Assembly (NCBI GenBank): GCA_964604825.1
Contig: CAZSAL010000025.1
Location: forward strand, 1 to 36,791
Origin: CAZSAL01 sp964604825
GTDB lineage: Bacteria; Elusimicrobiota; Elusimicrobia; 2-01-FULL-59-12
Direction of reading: 5' to 3'
Length of the DNA stretch: 36,791 nucleotides
Below, one piece after another: positions 23,872-32,892 of this stretch. How positions within the stretch are numbered: position 1 is the stretch's first letter; every line of letters begins with the position of its first letter. The position numbers and the translations under genes are program-made. Below the pieces are notes generated by a model that ran no database searches, was not told the origin of the DNA, and saw nothing but the letters and a program-made list of their open reading frames with translations.

Positions 23872-26361
23872 TTACTTCACCACAACGTTGACCAGCTTAT
23901 CCGGGACCACGATCACTTTTACGACGGATTTTCCTGCGAGCGCATTCTGAATTTTAGAGTCTTTGAGCGCTTCTTTTTCCAGAATATCTTTGCCGGTTCC
24001 GGGGGCCAACTGAAGCCGTGACCGTAGTTTACCATTTACCTGGATAACAATTTCGATCAGCTCGGCCGCAAGCCACTGCGGGTCCGCGGCGGGCCAGATT
24101 GATTCAGAGCAGCGCCCTTTTTCCCCCAGTACCTGCCAGAGCTCTTCCATCAAGTGAGGTGCTACAGGAGAAAGCAGCTGCACTACCGTTTTCACCGCGT
24201 TCCGCGACACATCGTCGCCAAGAGAGGGATAGAGGTAGAGAGTGTTGACGAGTTCCATCACTGCGGCAATCGCGGTATTGATCTGAATTTCTCTGCCGAA
24301 GTCGCGCGTAACCTTGTCGATCGCCCAGTGCTGCTTGCGCAGAAGATCTTTCTTCGATCTATTCAAATCTCCTTCCCCCGCAAGGGGGGAGGAGGTCGTG
24401 AGGCTCACTAATCTCCACACGCGGTTCAGAAAACGCCATGCGCCTTCTACTCCCGCTTCAGACCATTCCAGTTGTTTTTCCGGCGGCGCGGCGAAGAGGA
24501 TGAAAAGCCTCGCGGTATCCGCGCCGTAGCCGGCGATGATCTTGTTGGGATCTATGACATTGCCCCGGGACTTCGACATGGCCGCGCCGCCCAGAGTGAC
24601 CATGCCCTGCGCGAGCAGCCTTGCGAAAGGTTCCTCCGATTTGACCAGTCCCAGATCGCGCATGGCCTTGTGCCAGAAACGCGAGTAAATAAGATGCATG
24701 CAGGCATGTTCGATGCCGCCGATGTACTGACTGGTGGGCAGCCAGGGGTTTACCTTATCAGGATCGAACGGTTTTGCAGCGTTTCTCGGATCGCCGTAAC
24801 GCGCGTAATACCACGAGGAATCAACGAAAGTATCCATGGTGTCCGTTTCCCGCCGCGCTGCGCCGCCGCATTTCGGGCATTTCGCATTGACGAATCCCGC
24901 GGACTGCGTGAGAGGAGATTCGCCTGCTCCGGTGAATTGCACGTCCTTGGGCAGGAGCACAGGCAGATCTTTTCCCGGAACAGGCAGAATACCGCATTTC
25001 GGGCATTCAATCATCGGGATCGGAGTCCCCCAGTAGCGCTGGCGCGAAATGAGCCAGTCCCTTAGCTTATATGTAACAGTGGCTTTGCCAAGGCCGCGTT
25101 TTTCCAGCCACTCGGCAACTTTAGCTTTGCTTTGCACGGACGGTATTCCGTTAAATTCTCCGGAATTGACGAGCACGCCTTCAGATTCATAGGCATGAGA
25201 CCATGCCTCACCCGGCCTCCGGCCACCCTCTCCCTCAGGGAGAGGGAAGGGGTGAGGCTGAATGACTTCTATAATCGGCAGTTTATACTTTGTGGCAAAC
25301 TCGAAATCGCGCTGATCATGCGCAGGCACGGCCATTATGGCTCCAGTGCCGTACTCCATCAGCACGTAGTCTGCGGCCCAGACCGGTATGGCTTTTTGAT
25401 TTATGGGATTGACCGCATAGATGTTCAGGAAAACGCCGTTTTTGTCGGCTGCTTCCGTGCGTTCCTTGCGGCGGGCTTTGACTGCTTCGCGCAGAGGTTT
25501 GAGTTTTTGTTCAAGTCCCTGGTCCGCCTTTGCCAGTTTCTCAACGAGCGGATGTTCGGGCGACAGCGCCATGAACGTTGCGCCGAAGAGCGTATCGGGA
25601 CGGGTGGTAAAAACCGTGAGAGATTCCGGCTGTCCCTGAAGCTTAAAAATGACCTCAGCCCCTTCGGATCGCCCGATCCAGTTCGACTGCATGGTGAGCA
25701 CTTCCTCCGGCCATGAACCGCGCAGGAGATCGTGATCCTTAAGGAGCTGTTCGGCGTATTCCGTGATCTTGATAAACCACTGGTTAAGCTCTTTAAGCTG
25801 CACAGCCGAGTCGCAGCGCCAGCAGGCGCCTTCCGCGGATACCTGCTCGTTGGCAAGCACAGTCAGGCAGGAAGGGCACCAGTTCACTGCGGCCTTCTTC
25901 TTGTATGCCAGCCCCTTTTCGAAGAATTTGATAAAGAACCACTGGTTCCAGCGGTAGTATTCCGGATCGCAGGTGGCGAACTCCCTGTCCCAGTCGTAGG
26001 AAACGCCGAGGGCTTTCAACTGCCCGCGCATAACCGAGATATTCTGCTTGGTCCACTTTTCCGGGTGGATTTTGTTTTTGATGGCGGCGTTTTCCGCAGG
26101 AAGCCCGAAAGCATCCCAGCCTATGGGATGCAGCACGTTTTCACCGCGCATCCGGTGATACCTGGCCACCACGTCGCCGATAGAGTAATTGCGGACATGC
26201 CCCATGTGCAGCTGTCCGGAGGGATAAGGAAACATTTCCAGGCAGTAGTAGCGGGGTTTCCCGGAAGAAGCAGGATCTTCAGCCGAGAAAACCTTACTGT
26301 CGTCCCAGTCCTTCTGCCATTTCTCTTCGATCGACTTGAAGTCGTAAACGTCTTTGGCCAT
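23872..26361 (-). CDS. leuS: Leucyl-tRNA synthetase
   Basis: 829 residues. Class I signature HMGH (52-55) in FPYPSGQLHMGHVRNYS and AMSKS (594-598). Two zinc-knuckle pairs are visible (WCPSC/CWRCD at 162-183, CPKC at 453 and 495). The CP1 editing domain includes the AVPAHDQRD motif (344-352) with its editing Asp. The enzyme charges tRNA(Leu) with leucine. The second half has the typical IGGIEHACMHLIYSRFW. Two palindromic repeats are read in frame, at residues 369-386, just after the editing motif, and 656-665. All signature motifs are intact, so the enzyme is probably active. Repeat elements flank the gene on both sides. Confidence 0.95.
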   Translation of the reverse strand: MAKDVYDFKSIEEKWQKDWDDSKVFSAEDPASSGKPRYYCLEMFPYPSGQLHMGHVRNYSIGDVVARYHRMRGENVLHPIGWDAFGLPAENAAIKNKIHPEKWTKQNISVMRGQLKALGVSYDWDREFATCDPEYYRWNQWFFIKFFEKGLAYKKKAAVNWCPSCLTVLANEQVSAEGACWRCDSAVQLKELNQWFIKITEYAEQLLKDHDLLRGSWPEEVLTMQSNWIGRSEGAEVIFKLQGQPESLTVFTTRPDTLFGATFMALSPEHPLVEKLAKADQGLEQKLKPLREAVKARRKERTEAADKNGVFLNIYAVNPINQKAIPVWAADYVLMEYGTGAIMAVPAHDQRDFEFATKYKLPIIEVIQPHPFPLPEGEGGRRPGEAWSHAYESEGVLVNSGEFNGIPSVQSKAKVAEWLEKRGLGKATVTYKLRDWLISRQRYWGTPIPMIECPKCGILPVPGKDLPVLLPKDVQFTGAGESPLTQSAGFVNAKCPKCGGAARRETDTMDTFVDSSWYYARYGDPRNAAKPFDPDKVNPWLPTSQYIGGIEHACMHLIYSRFWHKAMRDLGLVKSEEPFARLLAQGMVTLGGAAMSKSRGNVIDPNKIIAGYGADTARLFILFAAPPEKQLEWSEAGVEGAWRFLNRVWRLVSLTTSSPLAGEGDLNRSKKDLLRKQHWAIDKVTRDFGREIQINTAIAAVMELVNTLYLYPSLGDDVSRNAVKTVVQLLSPVAPHLMEELWQVLGEKGRCSESIWPAADPQWLAAELIEIVIQVNGKLRSRLQLAPGTGKDILEKEALKDSKIQNALAGKSVVKVIVVPDKLVNVVVK
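24369..24395. repeat. In-frame short palindrome in leuS
   Basis: CTCCTTCCCCC and GGGGGGAGGAGG form a hairpin around GCAA. It encodes TSSPLAGEG between LVSLT and the DLLRKQHWAIDKV segment. Partial relative of the repeat at 15100. Confidence 0.75.
25205..25258. repeat. In-frame palindromic repeat in leuS editing domain
   Basis: GCCTCACCC at the left and GGGGTGAGGC at the right enclose CTCTCCCTCAGGGAGAGGG. It encodes PHPFPLPEGEGGRRPGEA, about 20 codons after the editing Asp motif. The frame is preserved. Confidence 0.85.
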
Positions 26362-26382
26362 TATTGTTTAACCTTTTATGCC

Positions 26383-26460
26383 GTCTTCCCGGCAATTTTC
26401 AGGCCGGGATCAATCTATAAGGCTGTGGATGGGCCCCGGCCTGCAGATTACCGGGGCGAC
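26383..26460. repeat. Intergenic two-hairpin element (GTCTT...GCGAC)
   Basis: GTCTTCCCGGC..GCCGGGATCAA and GGGCCCCGGC..ACCGGGGCGAC, 78 bp between tlyA and leuS. It is the copy with the most degraded left end. Confidence 0.8.
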
Positions 26461-26472
26461 GTCTGAACTTAG

Positions 26473-27252
26473 TTACTTCTTCTCCAGATAAACGAACGTT
26501 TCCTGATTTCCTTTCGGGCCCTTGAGCACGGAGTCCGCTTTCCCGCGCCAGGCGAACCCTGCCGCCTCAGCCGCGGTACGGATATTCTGCAAAATATTTT
26601 CGCGGACTGCCGCATCTCGTACCACGCCGCCCGGGGCATCCCTTGGTTCAGCCTCAAACTGCGGTTTTACCAGCGCCAGCATAAGGCCTCTGCCGTCTAA
26701 AGAAGCGGCCAGCGCGGGAAGAACGGTTTTCAGCGAGATGAAAGAAACATCGACGGCGACAAGCGCGGGCCGTTCCGGCAGCCGCGAGACATCAAAATGG
26801 CGGAAGTTCTCCCCCTCAAAAACTGTCACGCGCGGATCGGAGCGCAGCTTCGCGTCCAGCAGGCCGTGACCGACATCGAGAGCATAAACGCGCCTGGCGC
26901 CGGATTGCAGCAGGCAGTCGGTAAATCCTCCCGTTGAGGCGCCGACGTCAAGGCAGGTCATGTCCACAGGAGAGATATCGAAAGCCTTCAGGGCTCCGGC
27001 CAGTTTGTCGCCTCCGCGCGATACAAAGCGGGGGCCGCTGAGAATTTCAATTTTCGCGTCCGTTCCCGCGGTCTGCCCGGCGTTTTTTGCGGCGCCGCTT
27101 TCAAGCAAAACCTGCCCGGACATGATCAAGGCCTGAGCCTTTTTAAGCGAACCGGCAAGGCCGCGCTCGACCAGGAGTTCATCCAGCCTGCGCTTCGGAA
27201 ATGGATTAAATTTTTTGGAGCGCCGGGCGTCCGGATAATTTGAGGAATTCAA
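26473..27252 (-). CDS. tlyA: TlyA-family rRNA 2'-O-methyltransferase
   Basis: 259 residues. The N-terminal S4 RNA-binding domain is seen as KRRLDELLVERGLAGSLKKA and IMSGQVLL (about 20-50). The FtsJ-type methyltransferase has SRGGDKL (K83), the SAM motif DVGASTGGFTDCLL (102-115), ALDVGHG, VAVDVSFISL and LVKPQFE (K196). TlyA enzymes modify 16S and/or 23S rRNA and affect susceptibility to capreomycin-type antibiotics; some members are named hemolysin A. The frame starts at a TTG and overlaps the end of dxs by 47 bp, with no later ATG before the S4 domain, so translational coupling to dxs is likely. Confidence 0.9.
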   Translation of the reverse strand: MNSSNYPDARRSKKFNPFPKRRLDELLVERGLAGSLKKAQALIMSGQVLLESGAAKNAGQTAGTDAKIEILSGPRFVSRGGDKLAGALKAFDISPVDMTCLDVGASTGGFTDCLLQSGARRVYALDVGHGLLDAKLRSDPRVTVFEGENFRHFDVSRLPERPALVAVDVSFISLKTVLPALAASLDGRGLMLALVKPQFEAEPRDAPGGVVRDAAVRENILQNIRTAAEAAGFAWRGKADSVLKGPKGNQETFVYLEKK

Positions 27253-29089
27253 GGGTAGACTTGGCGATCTTTTCGGGGGTCAGCCCCACCATGTCGCGCA
27301 GGGCGGACTGGGAACCATGCTCAATGAAATGATCGGGAATCCCGATCCTGTGGATCTGAACGTCAACTCCTTCCAGTGATTCCATTACGGCGCTGCCGAA
27401 ACCGCCTGCAAGAACGTGCTCTTCAACCGTAACGAAATTGTGCGTCTGCTGCAGAAGTTTTCTTAGAAGATCTGCGTCAAGCGGCTTCACGAATCGCATA
27501 TTAACGACACCTGCGGATATCCCTTCCTTTTCCAGGATCGCGGCCGCGTAAAGCGAAGGATAAACCGTGCTGCCTATGGCAAGAAGATAAACTTCCCGGC
27601 CTTCCTTCATTACCACGCCGCGGCCTATGGGAAGGGGTTTGAGTTCGGAGTCCATGCGCACACCTTCTCCGTGCCCGCGGGGATAGCGTATGACGGAAGG
27701 CGTGTTCAGCGTAAGCGCGGTCTTGAGCATTTGCTGCAGTTCGTTTTCATCGGCGGGAGCCATCACCGTAAAATTCGGGATGATGCGCGTGTAGGCGAAA
27801 TCGAACACGCCGTGGTGCGTAGGCCCGTCTTCTCCCACAAGACCCGCCCTGTCCAGAGCAAAAACCACGGGAAGCTTCTGCAGGCCAACGTCGTTTTCCA
27901 TCTGATCAAAGCCGCGCTGTAAAAAAGTGGAGTAAATGGCGCACACCGGCCTCATGCCTTCGCAGGCAAGTCCCGCGGCGAAGCTGACGGCATGCTCTTC
28001 GGCAAGGCCCACGTCGTAGTAACGCGAAGGGAACTCGTCGCGCATCAGATTGGTTCCTGTGCCGTCAGGCATGGCTCCGGTGATCGCCACTACGCGGTCG
28101 TCTTCTCGGGCCAGCTTCACCAGCGTTTCGCCGAATACTCTCGTATAGGATGGAGGCGGCGGCACCACCGGTTTGATCATCATTCCCGTAGCCGGATCGA
28201 ATTTTCCCGGGCCGTGCCAGGTGATGGGATCTTCTTCGGCAAAGTCGTAGCCTTTGCCTTTTTTCGTGATGATGTGCAGGAAGACAGGGCCCTTGAGGGT
28301 CTTGATGTTTTCCAGGACTTCGATGAGGTGGTTAATATCGTGCCCGTCGACCGGTCCGAAATAGGAGAAACCGAGTTCTTCAAAGAGCATGCCCGGGAAA
28401 AGCAGCACGCGCATGCGTTTAGCAACGCGCAGGAGCCCGGCGCCGTAAAACTGGATGCGTTTAAGGAATTTTTCGACCTCGCGCTCGAGCTTTTTTGCCA
28501 GGCCGCCGGTAAGCAGTTTGGTGAGAAATGCGCCCAGGGCGCCGACGCGATTGGAAATAAACATCTCATTGTCATTGAGAATAACCAGCAGGTTGGAGCC
28601 TACATGGCCGGCATTCTGAAGCGCTTCAAAATTCTCTCCGCCGGTAATGCAGCCATCCGAGACAACGGCGACAACGTGATGATCCTCTTTTTTCTGGTCC
28701 CTGGCCACGGCCATTCCCAAAGCTGCGGAGATAGCGGTAGAGGCGTGCCCTCCGCAGAAATTATCGTACGGCGATTCGTCCCGCCGGGGAAATCCGGACA
28801 GCCCCTTGAACTGGCGGATCGTGTCGAAACGGTCCTGCCTGCCGGTGAGAAGCTTGTGCCCGTAAGTTTGATGGCCTGTGTCCCATACGATCTTGTCTGT
28901 GGGAGTGTCGAAAACGTAATGAAGGGCAATCGTGAGCTCAGTCGCTCCGAGGGAAGAACCCAGATGCCCGCCGTTTTTGGAAACCGTATCCACTATGCGC
29001 TGACGGATTTCTTTGGCCAGTTGCGGCAGCACTTCGCGCCGCATCAGGCGCAGGTATTTAGGGTCTTTGATCTGTTCCAGAATAGCCAT
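27206..29089 (-). CDS. dxs: 1-deoxy-D-xylulose-5-phosphate synthase
   Basis: 627 residues from the ATG at 29089 (MAILEQIKDP). A start 30 bp upstream at 29119 lies inside the repeat element and is less likely. Motifs: SKNGGHLGSSLGATELTIAL, the TPP-binding SDGCITGGENFEALQNAG (S in place of the common G before DG), and DRAGLVGEDGPTHHGVFD in the C-terminal half. The enzyme makes DXP from pyruvate and glyceraldehyde-3-phosphate, the first step of the MEP pathway to isoprenoids. Its neighbour ispA uses the pathway products, so the two genes are functionally linked. The gene is followed by an overlapping tlyA. Confidence 0.95.
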   Translation of the reverse strand: MAILEQIKDPKYLRLMRREVLPQLAKEIRQRIVDTVSKNGGHLGSSLGATELTIALHYVFDTPTDKIVWDTGHQTYGHKLLTGRQDRFDTIRQFKGLSGFPRRDESPYDNFCGGHASTAISAALGMAVARDQKKEDHHVVAVVSDGCITGGENFEALQNAGHVGSNLLVILNDNEMFISNRVGALGAFLTKLLTGGLAKKLEREVEKFLKRIQFYGAGLLRVAKRMRVLLFPGMLFEELGFSYFGPVDGHDINHLIEVLENIKTLKGPVFLHIITKKGKGYDFAEEDPITWHGPGKFDPATGMMIKPVVPPPPSYTRVFGETLVKLAREDDRVVAITGAMPDGTGTNLMRDEFPSRYYDVGLAEEHAVSFAAGLACEGMRPVCAIYSTFLQRGFDQMENDVGLQKLPVVFALDRAGLVGEDGPTHHGVFDFAYTRIIPNFTVMAPADENELQQMLKTALTLNTPSVIRYPRGHGEGVRMDSELKPLPIGRGVVMKEGREVYLLAIGSTVYPSLYAAAILEKEGISAGVVNMRFVKPLDADLLRKLLQQTHNFVTVEEHVLAGGFGSAVMESLEGVDVQIHRIGIPDHFIEHGSQSALRDMVGLTPEKIAKSTLEFLKLSGRPALQKI

Positions 29090-29114
29090 GAGATCTGCTC
29101 GCGTTCTCCTGTTT

Positions 29115-29191
29115 GTCATCCCCGCATGCAGCCAGCGGGGATCCAGCCTTTTTAAAACAACTAGATTCCCAATTACTGCCTCGGGAATGAC
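29115..29191. repeat. Intergenic two-hairpin element (GTCAT...ATGAC)
   Basis: GTCATCCCCGC..GCGGGGATCCAG and GATTCCCAATTACTGCCTCGGGAATGAC, 77 bp between ispA and dxs. The ends are GTCATC and AATGAC. It overlaps the alternative upstream start of dxs. Confidence 0.85.
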
Positions 29192-29200
29192 GGCCTTATT

Positions 29201-30112
29201 TTAGTGATCTCGTTCCACTATATAGTTTGCAAGCTGGCGCAGTACCTGAGCGTGTTTGCCGAACGGCTCAAGCGCCGCTTTCGCTTCTTCCACAAGGTTG
29301 ATGGCTTTCTTGCGGGAAGCCGCAAGCCCGTAAAGCGCAGGGTAAGTCAGTTTGTCGTTTTCCACATCGCTGCCGCGCTTTCCCAGCTTTTTTTTGTCGG
29401 CAATAATGTCCAGAACGTCGTCAGCGATTTGAAATGCAACCCCTATCTTTTCGCCGTATTCGGTGAAGCAGTCCACCTGTTTGGCCGTGGCGCGCGCAAG
29501 GATCGCTCCTGCTTCCAGGCTCGTCCGGATCAGGGCAGCCGTTTTGTGACGGTGGATATAGCGCAGAACATGCTCGGCATTCGCCTTTTTCCAGCGGCCG
29601 CCATCCATCTGGGAGTCAACCACCTGGCCGCCGATCATGCCGAAGGTTCCGGCTCCATGCGTTACGGCAAGAACAACCTTGGGAATATCGTCGGTACGAA
29701 CGCCTGAAATTTTAGCATTTTTCCCTATGAGCTCAAACGCCTTGGTGAGCAGCGCGTCGCCCGCAAGAATCGCTATCGCTTCGCCGTAAACCTTGTGGCT
29801 GGTAGGCCGCCCGCGGCGCAGGTCGTCGTCATCCATTGCCGGCAGATCATCGTGAATCAGCGAATAGGTATGAACCAGTTCCATGGCGCAGGCCGTGGGC
29901 AGAGCGATATCGGGTTTTGCGCCGCAGCATTCCGTTGCGGCAAGCACCAGTATCGGGCGCAGGCGTTTGCCTCCCGCGAAAACCGAATAGCGCATGGCTT
30001 CATGAATAATTTCCGGCTCGGAGTTGGTGGTGTCGAGCAGGTGATTGAGTTCCTTGTCGACCAGCTTTTTACGGGATTGAAAATAAGTGTGCAGCGGTTC
30101 GGGCATGGGCAT
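29201..30112 (-). CDS. ispA: Short-chain polyprenyl diphosphate synthase
   Basis: 303 residues. Prenyltransferase motifs: GGKRLRPIL (48-56), first Asp-rich motif HDDLPAMDDDD (88-94), KTAALI (190-195) and second Asp-rich motif DDVLD (231-235). The residues just before the first motif (YSLIH) suggest the farnesyl/geranylgeranyl range, but chain length cannot be settled from the sequence. It makes the allylic diphosphates that feed undecaprenyl phosphate and quinones. The start codon follows directly on the xseB stop (TAA then ATG), so the genes are in one operon, as is common (xseA-xseB-ispA-dxs). Confidence 0.93.
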   Translation of the reverse strand: MPMPEPLHTYFQSRKKLVDKELNHLLDTTNSEPEIIHEAMRYSVFAGGKRLRPILVLAATECCGAKPDIALPTACAMELVHTYSLIHDDLPAMDDDDLRRGRPTSHKVYGEAIAILAGDALLTKAFELIGKNAKISGVRTDDIPKVVLAVTHGAGTFGMIGGQVVDSQMDGGRWKKANAEHVLRYIHRHKTAALIRTSLEAGAILARATAKQVDCFTEYGEKIGVAFQIADDVLDIIADKKKLGKRGSDVENDKLTYPALYGLAASRKKAINLVEEAKAALEPFGKHAQVLRQLANYIVERDH

Positions 30113-30343
30113 TTAAAGGTTTTCTCCGTTCAGAGGTTTCAGTTTTCCGGAATCTTTCATGAGGACTTCCACTTTTTTCTTTGATTCTTCCAGTTTTTTC
30201 TGGCAGCGGCGCGCCAGCCCTACGCCTTCTTCGAACAGCCCCAGAGATTCGTCCAGGGAAGCTTCCTTTGTCTCAAGCTGTTGGACGATTTCTTCCAGGC
30301 GCTTCAGCGCTTCTTCAAAGCTCGGTTCTTTGGACTTTGGCAT
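30113..30343 (-). CDS. xseB: Exodeoxyribonuclease VII small subunit
   Basis: 76 residues from the ATG at 30343, preceded by AAAGGA. The longer frame's extra codons overlap xseA only. Typical XseB helical hairpin: SFEEALKRLEEIVQQLETKEA followed by LDESLGLFEEGVGLARRCQKKLEESKKKVEVL. It forms a complex with XseA that degrades single-stranded DNA from both ends. It overlaps the end of xseA by 29 bp and is directly followed by ispA. Confidence 0.92.
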   Translation of the reverse strand: MPKSKEPSFEEALKRLEEIVQQLETKEASLDESLGLFEEGVGLARRCQKKLEESKKKVEVLMKDSGKLKPLNGENL

Positions 30344-31520
30344 AAACGCGTCCTTTCGCCACCTGCACTTCAAGATCCTGTCCGGCCGCCGTATCTCCGG
30401 CATCCTTCAGGATTCTCCGTTCCGGAAGTTTCCAGGCTACGGCATATCCCCGCGAAAGAGTGGCCAGAGGCGAAAGCAGTTGGAGCTTTTCGCAAAGATG
30501 CCGCAGGTCCTTCTCCTGATGCGCCCGGGCGGAATCAAAAACCTGACGCAGGCGCTCCGTCAGCCGGTCCACATCCTGAAAACGCTCGTCGATCCATAAG
30601 CCGGGATGCGTCAGCATGCGGCTTGCCGCCGCGTGTCTCAGCCGGTTTTCCAGATCGCCGAACCGATAGTTTATATATGAACACAGGCGCGAGGTCAAAT
30701 TCCGCATAAGTTCAAGGATTTCCAGCCTGCTGCGGATGACGATTTCCGCGGCGGCCGAAGGGGTGGGCGCGCGCAGGTCCGCGACAAAATCGGCAATGGT
30801 AAAGTCCGTTTCGTGGCCCACGCAGGAAATGACAGGGATGCGCGAACCGGCAATGGCCCGCGCAACGGTTTCTTCGTTGAATGCCCAGAGATCTTCGAGG
30901 GAACCTCCGCCGCGCCCTATCAGAAGGACTTCAAGGTCCGGGAATTCGCGGTTCAGCCTTTCAATGGCCTGCGCGATTTCTTCCGCCGCGCCCGCCCCCT
31001 GGACTTTAACCGGGGCGACAAGAATGCGCAGGCCGGCGAAACGCCTGTTTAAAACTGAAAGGATGTCGTGGAGCGCGGCGCCGTCAAGGGAGGTGACAAC
31101 GCCGATCCATTGCGGCAGTGCGGGTAGGGGACGCTTGCGTTCGGTGCGGAAAAGGCCTTCTTTTTCCAGTTTCGTTTTCAGCTGCTCAAATGCTATCTGC
31201 AGCGCGCCGCGGCCCTGCGGCTCCATCGCCACGGCGACCATCTGGAATTTTCCCTGCGCGGGATAAACCGTAAGCCTCCCGTGGACTGTGACCTGCATGC
31301 CGTTTTCCGGAAGGAAAACAAGGCGCCGGAAATCGTCCCGGAAAATAACAACGCTCAGCTGGGCTGCCGCGTCTTTCAGCGAAAGATAGCAATGTCCGGA
31401 CGAATGGCGGTTCAGGTTGGAAATCTCCCCTCCCACCCAGACATCGGGATACATGGTTTCCAGGGAAACGCGGACGTCGCGCACGATCTCGCTGACTGTA
31501 AATATTTTCGGAGCGGTCAT
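30315..31520 (-). CDS. xseA: Exodeoxyribonuclease VII large subunit
   Basis: 401 residues. The N-terminal OB fold (VSEIVRDVRVSLETMYPDVWVGGEISN, about 7-33) binds single-stranded DNA. The nuclease region contains GVVTSLDGAALHDILSVLNRR (the family's GvvTs..gAa..D pattern), EVLLIGRGGGSLEDLWAFNEE and ISCVGHETDFTIADFVADLRAPTPSAAAE, all XseA hallmarks. The C-terminal coiled coil binds XseB subunits. The enzyme functions in repair and in degrading single-stranded DNA. It overlaps ymdB-like by 4 bp (ATGA) at its 5' end and xseB by 29 bp at its 3' end. Confidence 0.95.
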   Translation of the reverse strand: MTAPKIFTVSEIVRDVRVSLETMYPDVWVGGEISNLNRHSSGHCYLSLKDAAAQLSVVIFRDDFRRLVFLPENGMQVTVHGRLTVYPAQGKFQMVAVAMEPQGRGALQIAFEQLKTKLEKEGLFRTERKRPLPALPQWIGVVTSLDGAALHDILSVLNRRFAGLRILVAPVKVQGAGAAEEIAQAIERLNREFPDLEVLLIGRGGGSLEDLWAFNEETVARAIAGSRIPVISCVGHETDFTIADFVADLRAPTPSAAAEIVIRSRLEILELMRNLTSRLCSYINYRFGDLENRLRHAAASRMLTHPGLWIDERFQDVDRLTERLRQVFDSARAHQEKDLRHLCEKLQLLSPLATLSRGYAVAWKLPERRILKDAGDTAAGQDLEVQVAKGRVYAKVQRTEL

Positions 31521-32308
31521 AACGGAGGAACCGGAACGGATTCCCGGACACGTGCGATTGAATTCGCCCTGCCGGTGCGCTCATCAATGTCGATCAGGCA
31601 GCCGCAGATTACGGCGTCGCCTTCCGCTATCACCATCGGGCTGATGATGCCCGTGAGAAAGCGGTTCATGGCGGTGCGCACATCCATGCCGATAATGCTG
31701 TTGTGCGGGCCGCAGGCGCCTACGTCGGTGAGGAACGCAGTCCCGTTGGGGAACAGGCGCTCATCAGCGGTCTGGATGTGCGTATGCGATCCGATCACGG
31801 CGCTGACCCGTCCGTCCAGGTACCATCCCATGGCCGCTTTTTCCGATGTGATTTCCGCGTGCATGTCGACAAAGATCATTTTGGCCTGCGGCGCCATTTC
31901 TTTAAGGATCGCGTCGGCCTTCTGGAAAGGACAGTCCGTCTGCGGCATGTAGACCCGGCCCATAAGCTGAATGACTCCAACGGGAATTCCGGATTTCGTC
32001 GAGAAAACTCCGGAACCGTGCCCCGGGACGGCGATCGGGTAGTTGGCGGGGCGAATAACGCGGGGATCATCGAGCAGGGGCAAAATGTCTTTTTTGTCGA
32101 ATGAATGATTGCCGAGAGTCAGCACATGAATGCCCGCATCCCAGAGTTCTTCGGCGATCCGCGGCGTAAGCCCTTTTCCGTGCGCGGCGTTTTCCGCGTT
32201 CGCAATAATTAAATCAGGCTGCATCCGTTCTTTCAGGGCTGGAAGAGAAATGGAAAGCGCTTTCCTGCCGACCCGCCCGATAATATCTCCTAAGAAAAGA
32301 AGTCTCAT
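31517..32308 (-). CDS. ymdB: YmdB-family metallophosphodiesterase
   Basis: 263 residues. Calcineurin-like motifs: FLGDIIGRVGR (Asp 8), NAENAAHG, TLGNHSFDKK (His), VDMHAE and GSHTHIQT. This is the TIGR00282 layout, about 260 residues, matching Bacillus YmdB, which hydrolyses 2',3'-cyclic nucleotides and influences biofilm and RNA turnover. It overlaps the start of xseA and the end of the 5-formyl-THF gene by 4 bp each, so it is co-translated. It is unrelated to the E. coli gene of the same name. Confidence 0.9.
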   Translation of the reverse strand: MRLLFLGDIIGRVGRKALSISLPALKERMQPDLIIANAENAAHGKGLTPRIAEELWDAGIHVLTLGNHSFDKKDILPLLDDPRVIRPANYPIAVPGHGSGVFSTKSGIPVGVIQLMGRVYMPQTDCPFQKADAILKEMAPQAKMIFVDMHAEITSEKAAMGWYLDGRVSAVIGSHTHIQTADERLFPNGTAFLTDVGACGPHNSIIGMDVRTAMNRFLTGIISPMVIAEGDAVICGCLIDIDERTGRANSIARVRESVPVPPL

Positions 32309-32892
32309 GATGCCTTTGCGTCGATCACGTCGTTTTCCGTGATTATCTGATGCATGCGCATGTCATGCGGGAGAAGCGGCAGCCGCGTCTTTAAGACTTG
32401 AAGGGAAAAGGCAAGGGCGATCCTTACGGCATTCGGCATCTGCGGCAGCAGGCGGTCAAAATATCCTTCCCCCCTGCCGATCCTGCCGCCCCACTGGTCG
32501 AAAACCGCGCCCGGAACAAGAACCAGCTCGACTTCCGAAGGATCCACCATATTCTGAAACTGGGGAGAGGGTTCATACGTACCCGGGAACGCCCCGGGAG
32601 CAAGATCACCCATGCTGCGCAGTTCCGAAAGCCGCATCTCTTTGCGCTCCCGGTCGCACACGGGAACAACGATCCGCTTTCCGGCGTCAAGCGCTTCCTG
32701 AACCAGTTTGTGCGTTTCAACTTCGGAACCGAAAGAAATATAGGCCATGACTGTATGTAAATCCTCCCAGAGCGGGTGGTTAAACAGTCTCTGCCGGATG
32801 ATTGCGCTGTCGCGCACTCTCTCCGGAAGGGGAATCCCGTCTCTTTTTATGAGGATTTTTTTTCGGATTTCACTTTTTGCTGGCTGCGCCAT
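32305..32892 (-). CDS. 5-formyltetrahydrofolate cyclo-ligase
   Basis: 195 residues. Family motifs: KSEIRKKILIKRDGI (N-terminus), VMAYISFGSEVETHKLVQEA, KRIVVPVCDRERKEM, and the nucleotide/folate motif GGRIGRGEGYFDRLL. The enzyme converts 5-formyl-THF to 5,10-methenyl-THF using ATP. The gene overlaps the 3' end of rarA by 46 bp and ymdB by 4 bp. In many bacteria the stretch upstream of this gene holds 6S RNA; here it lies inside rarA and none is seen. Confidence 0.92.
   Translation of the reverse strand: MAQPAKSEIRKKILIKRDGIPLPERVRDSAIIRQRLFNHPLWEDLHTVMAYISFGSEVETHKLVQEALDAGKRIVVPVCDRERKEMRLSELRSMGDLAPGAFPGTYEPSPQFQNMVDPSEVELVLVPGAVFDQWGGRIGRGEGYFDRLLPQMPNAVRIALAFSLQVLKTRLPLLPHDMRMHQIITENDVIDAKAS

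Noticed and set aside
29090..29119. Upstream start of dxs
   Set aside because: The ATG lies inside the repeat element at 29115 and the first ten residues are not family-like; the ATG at 29089 is preferred.
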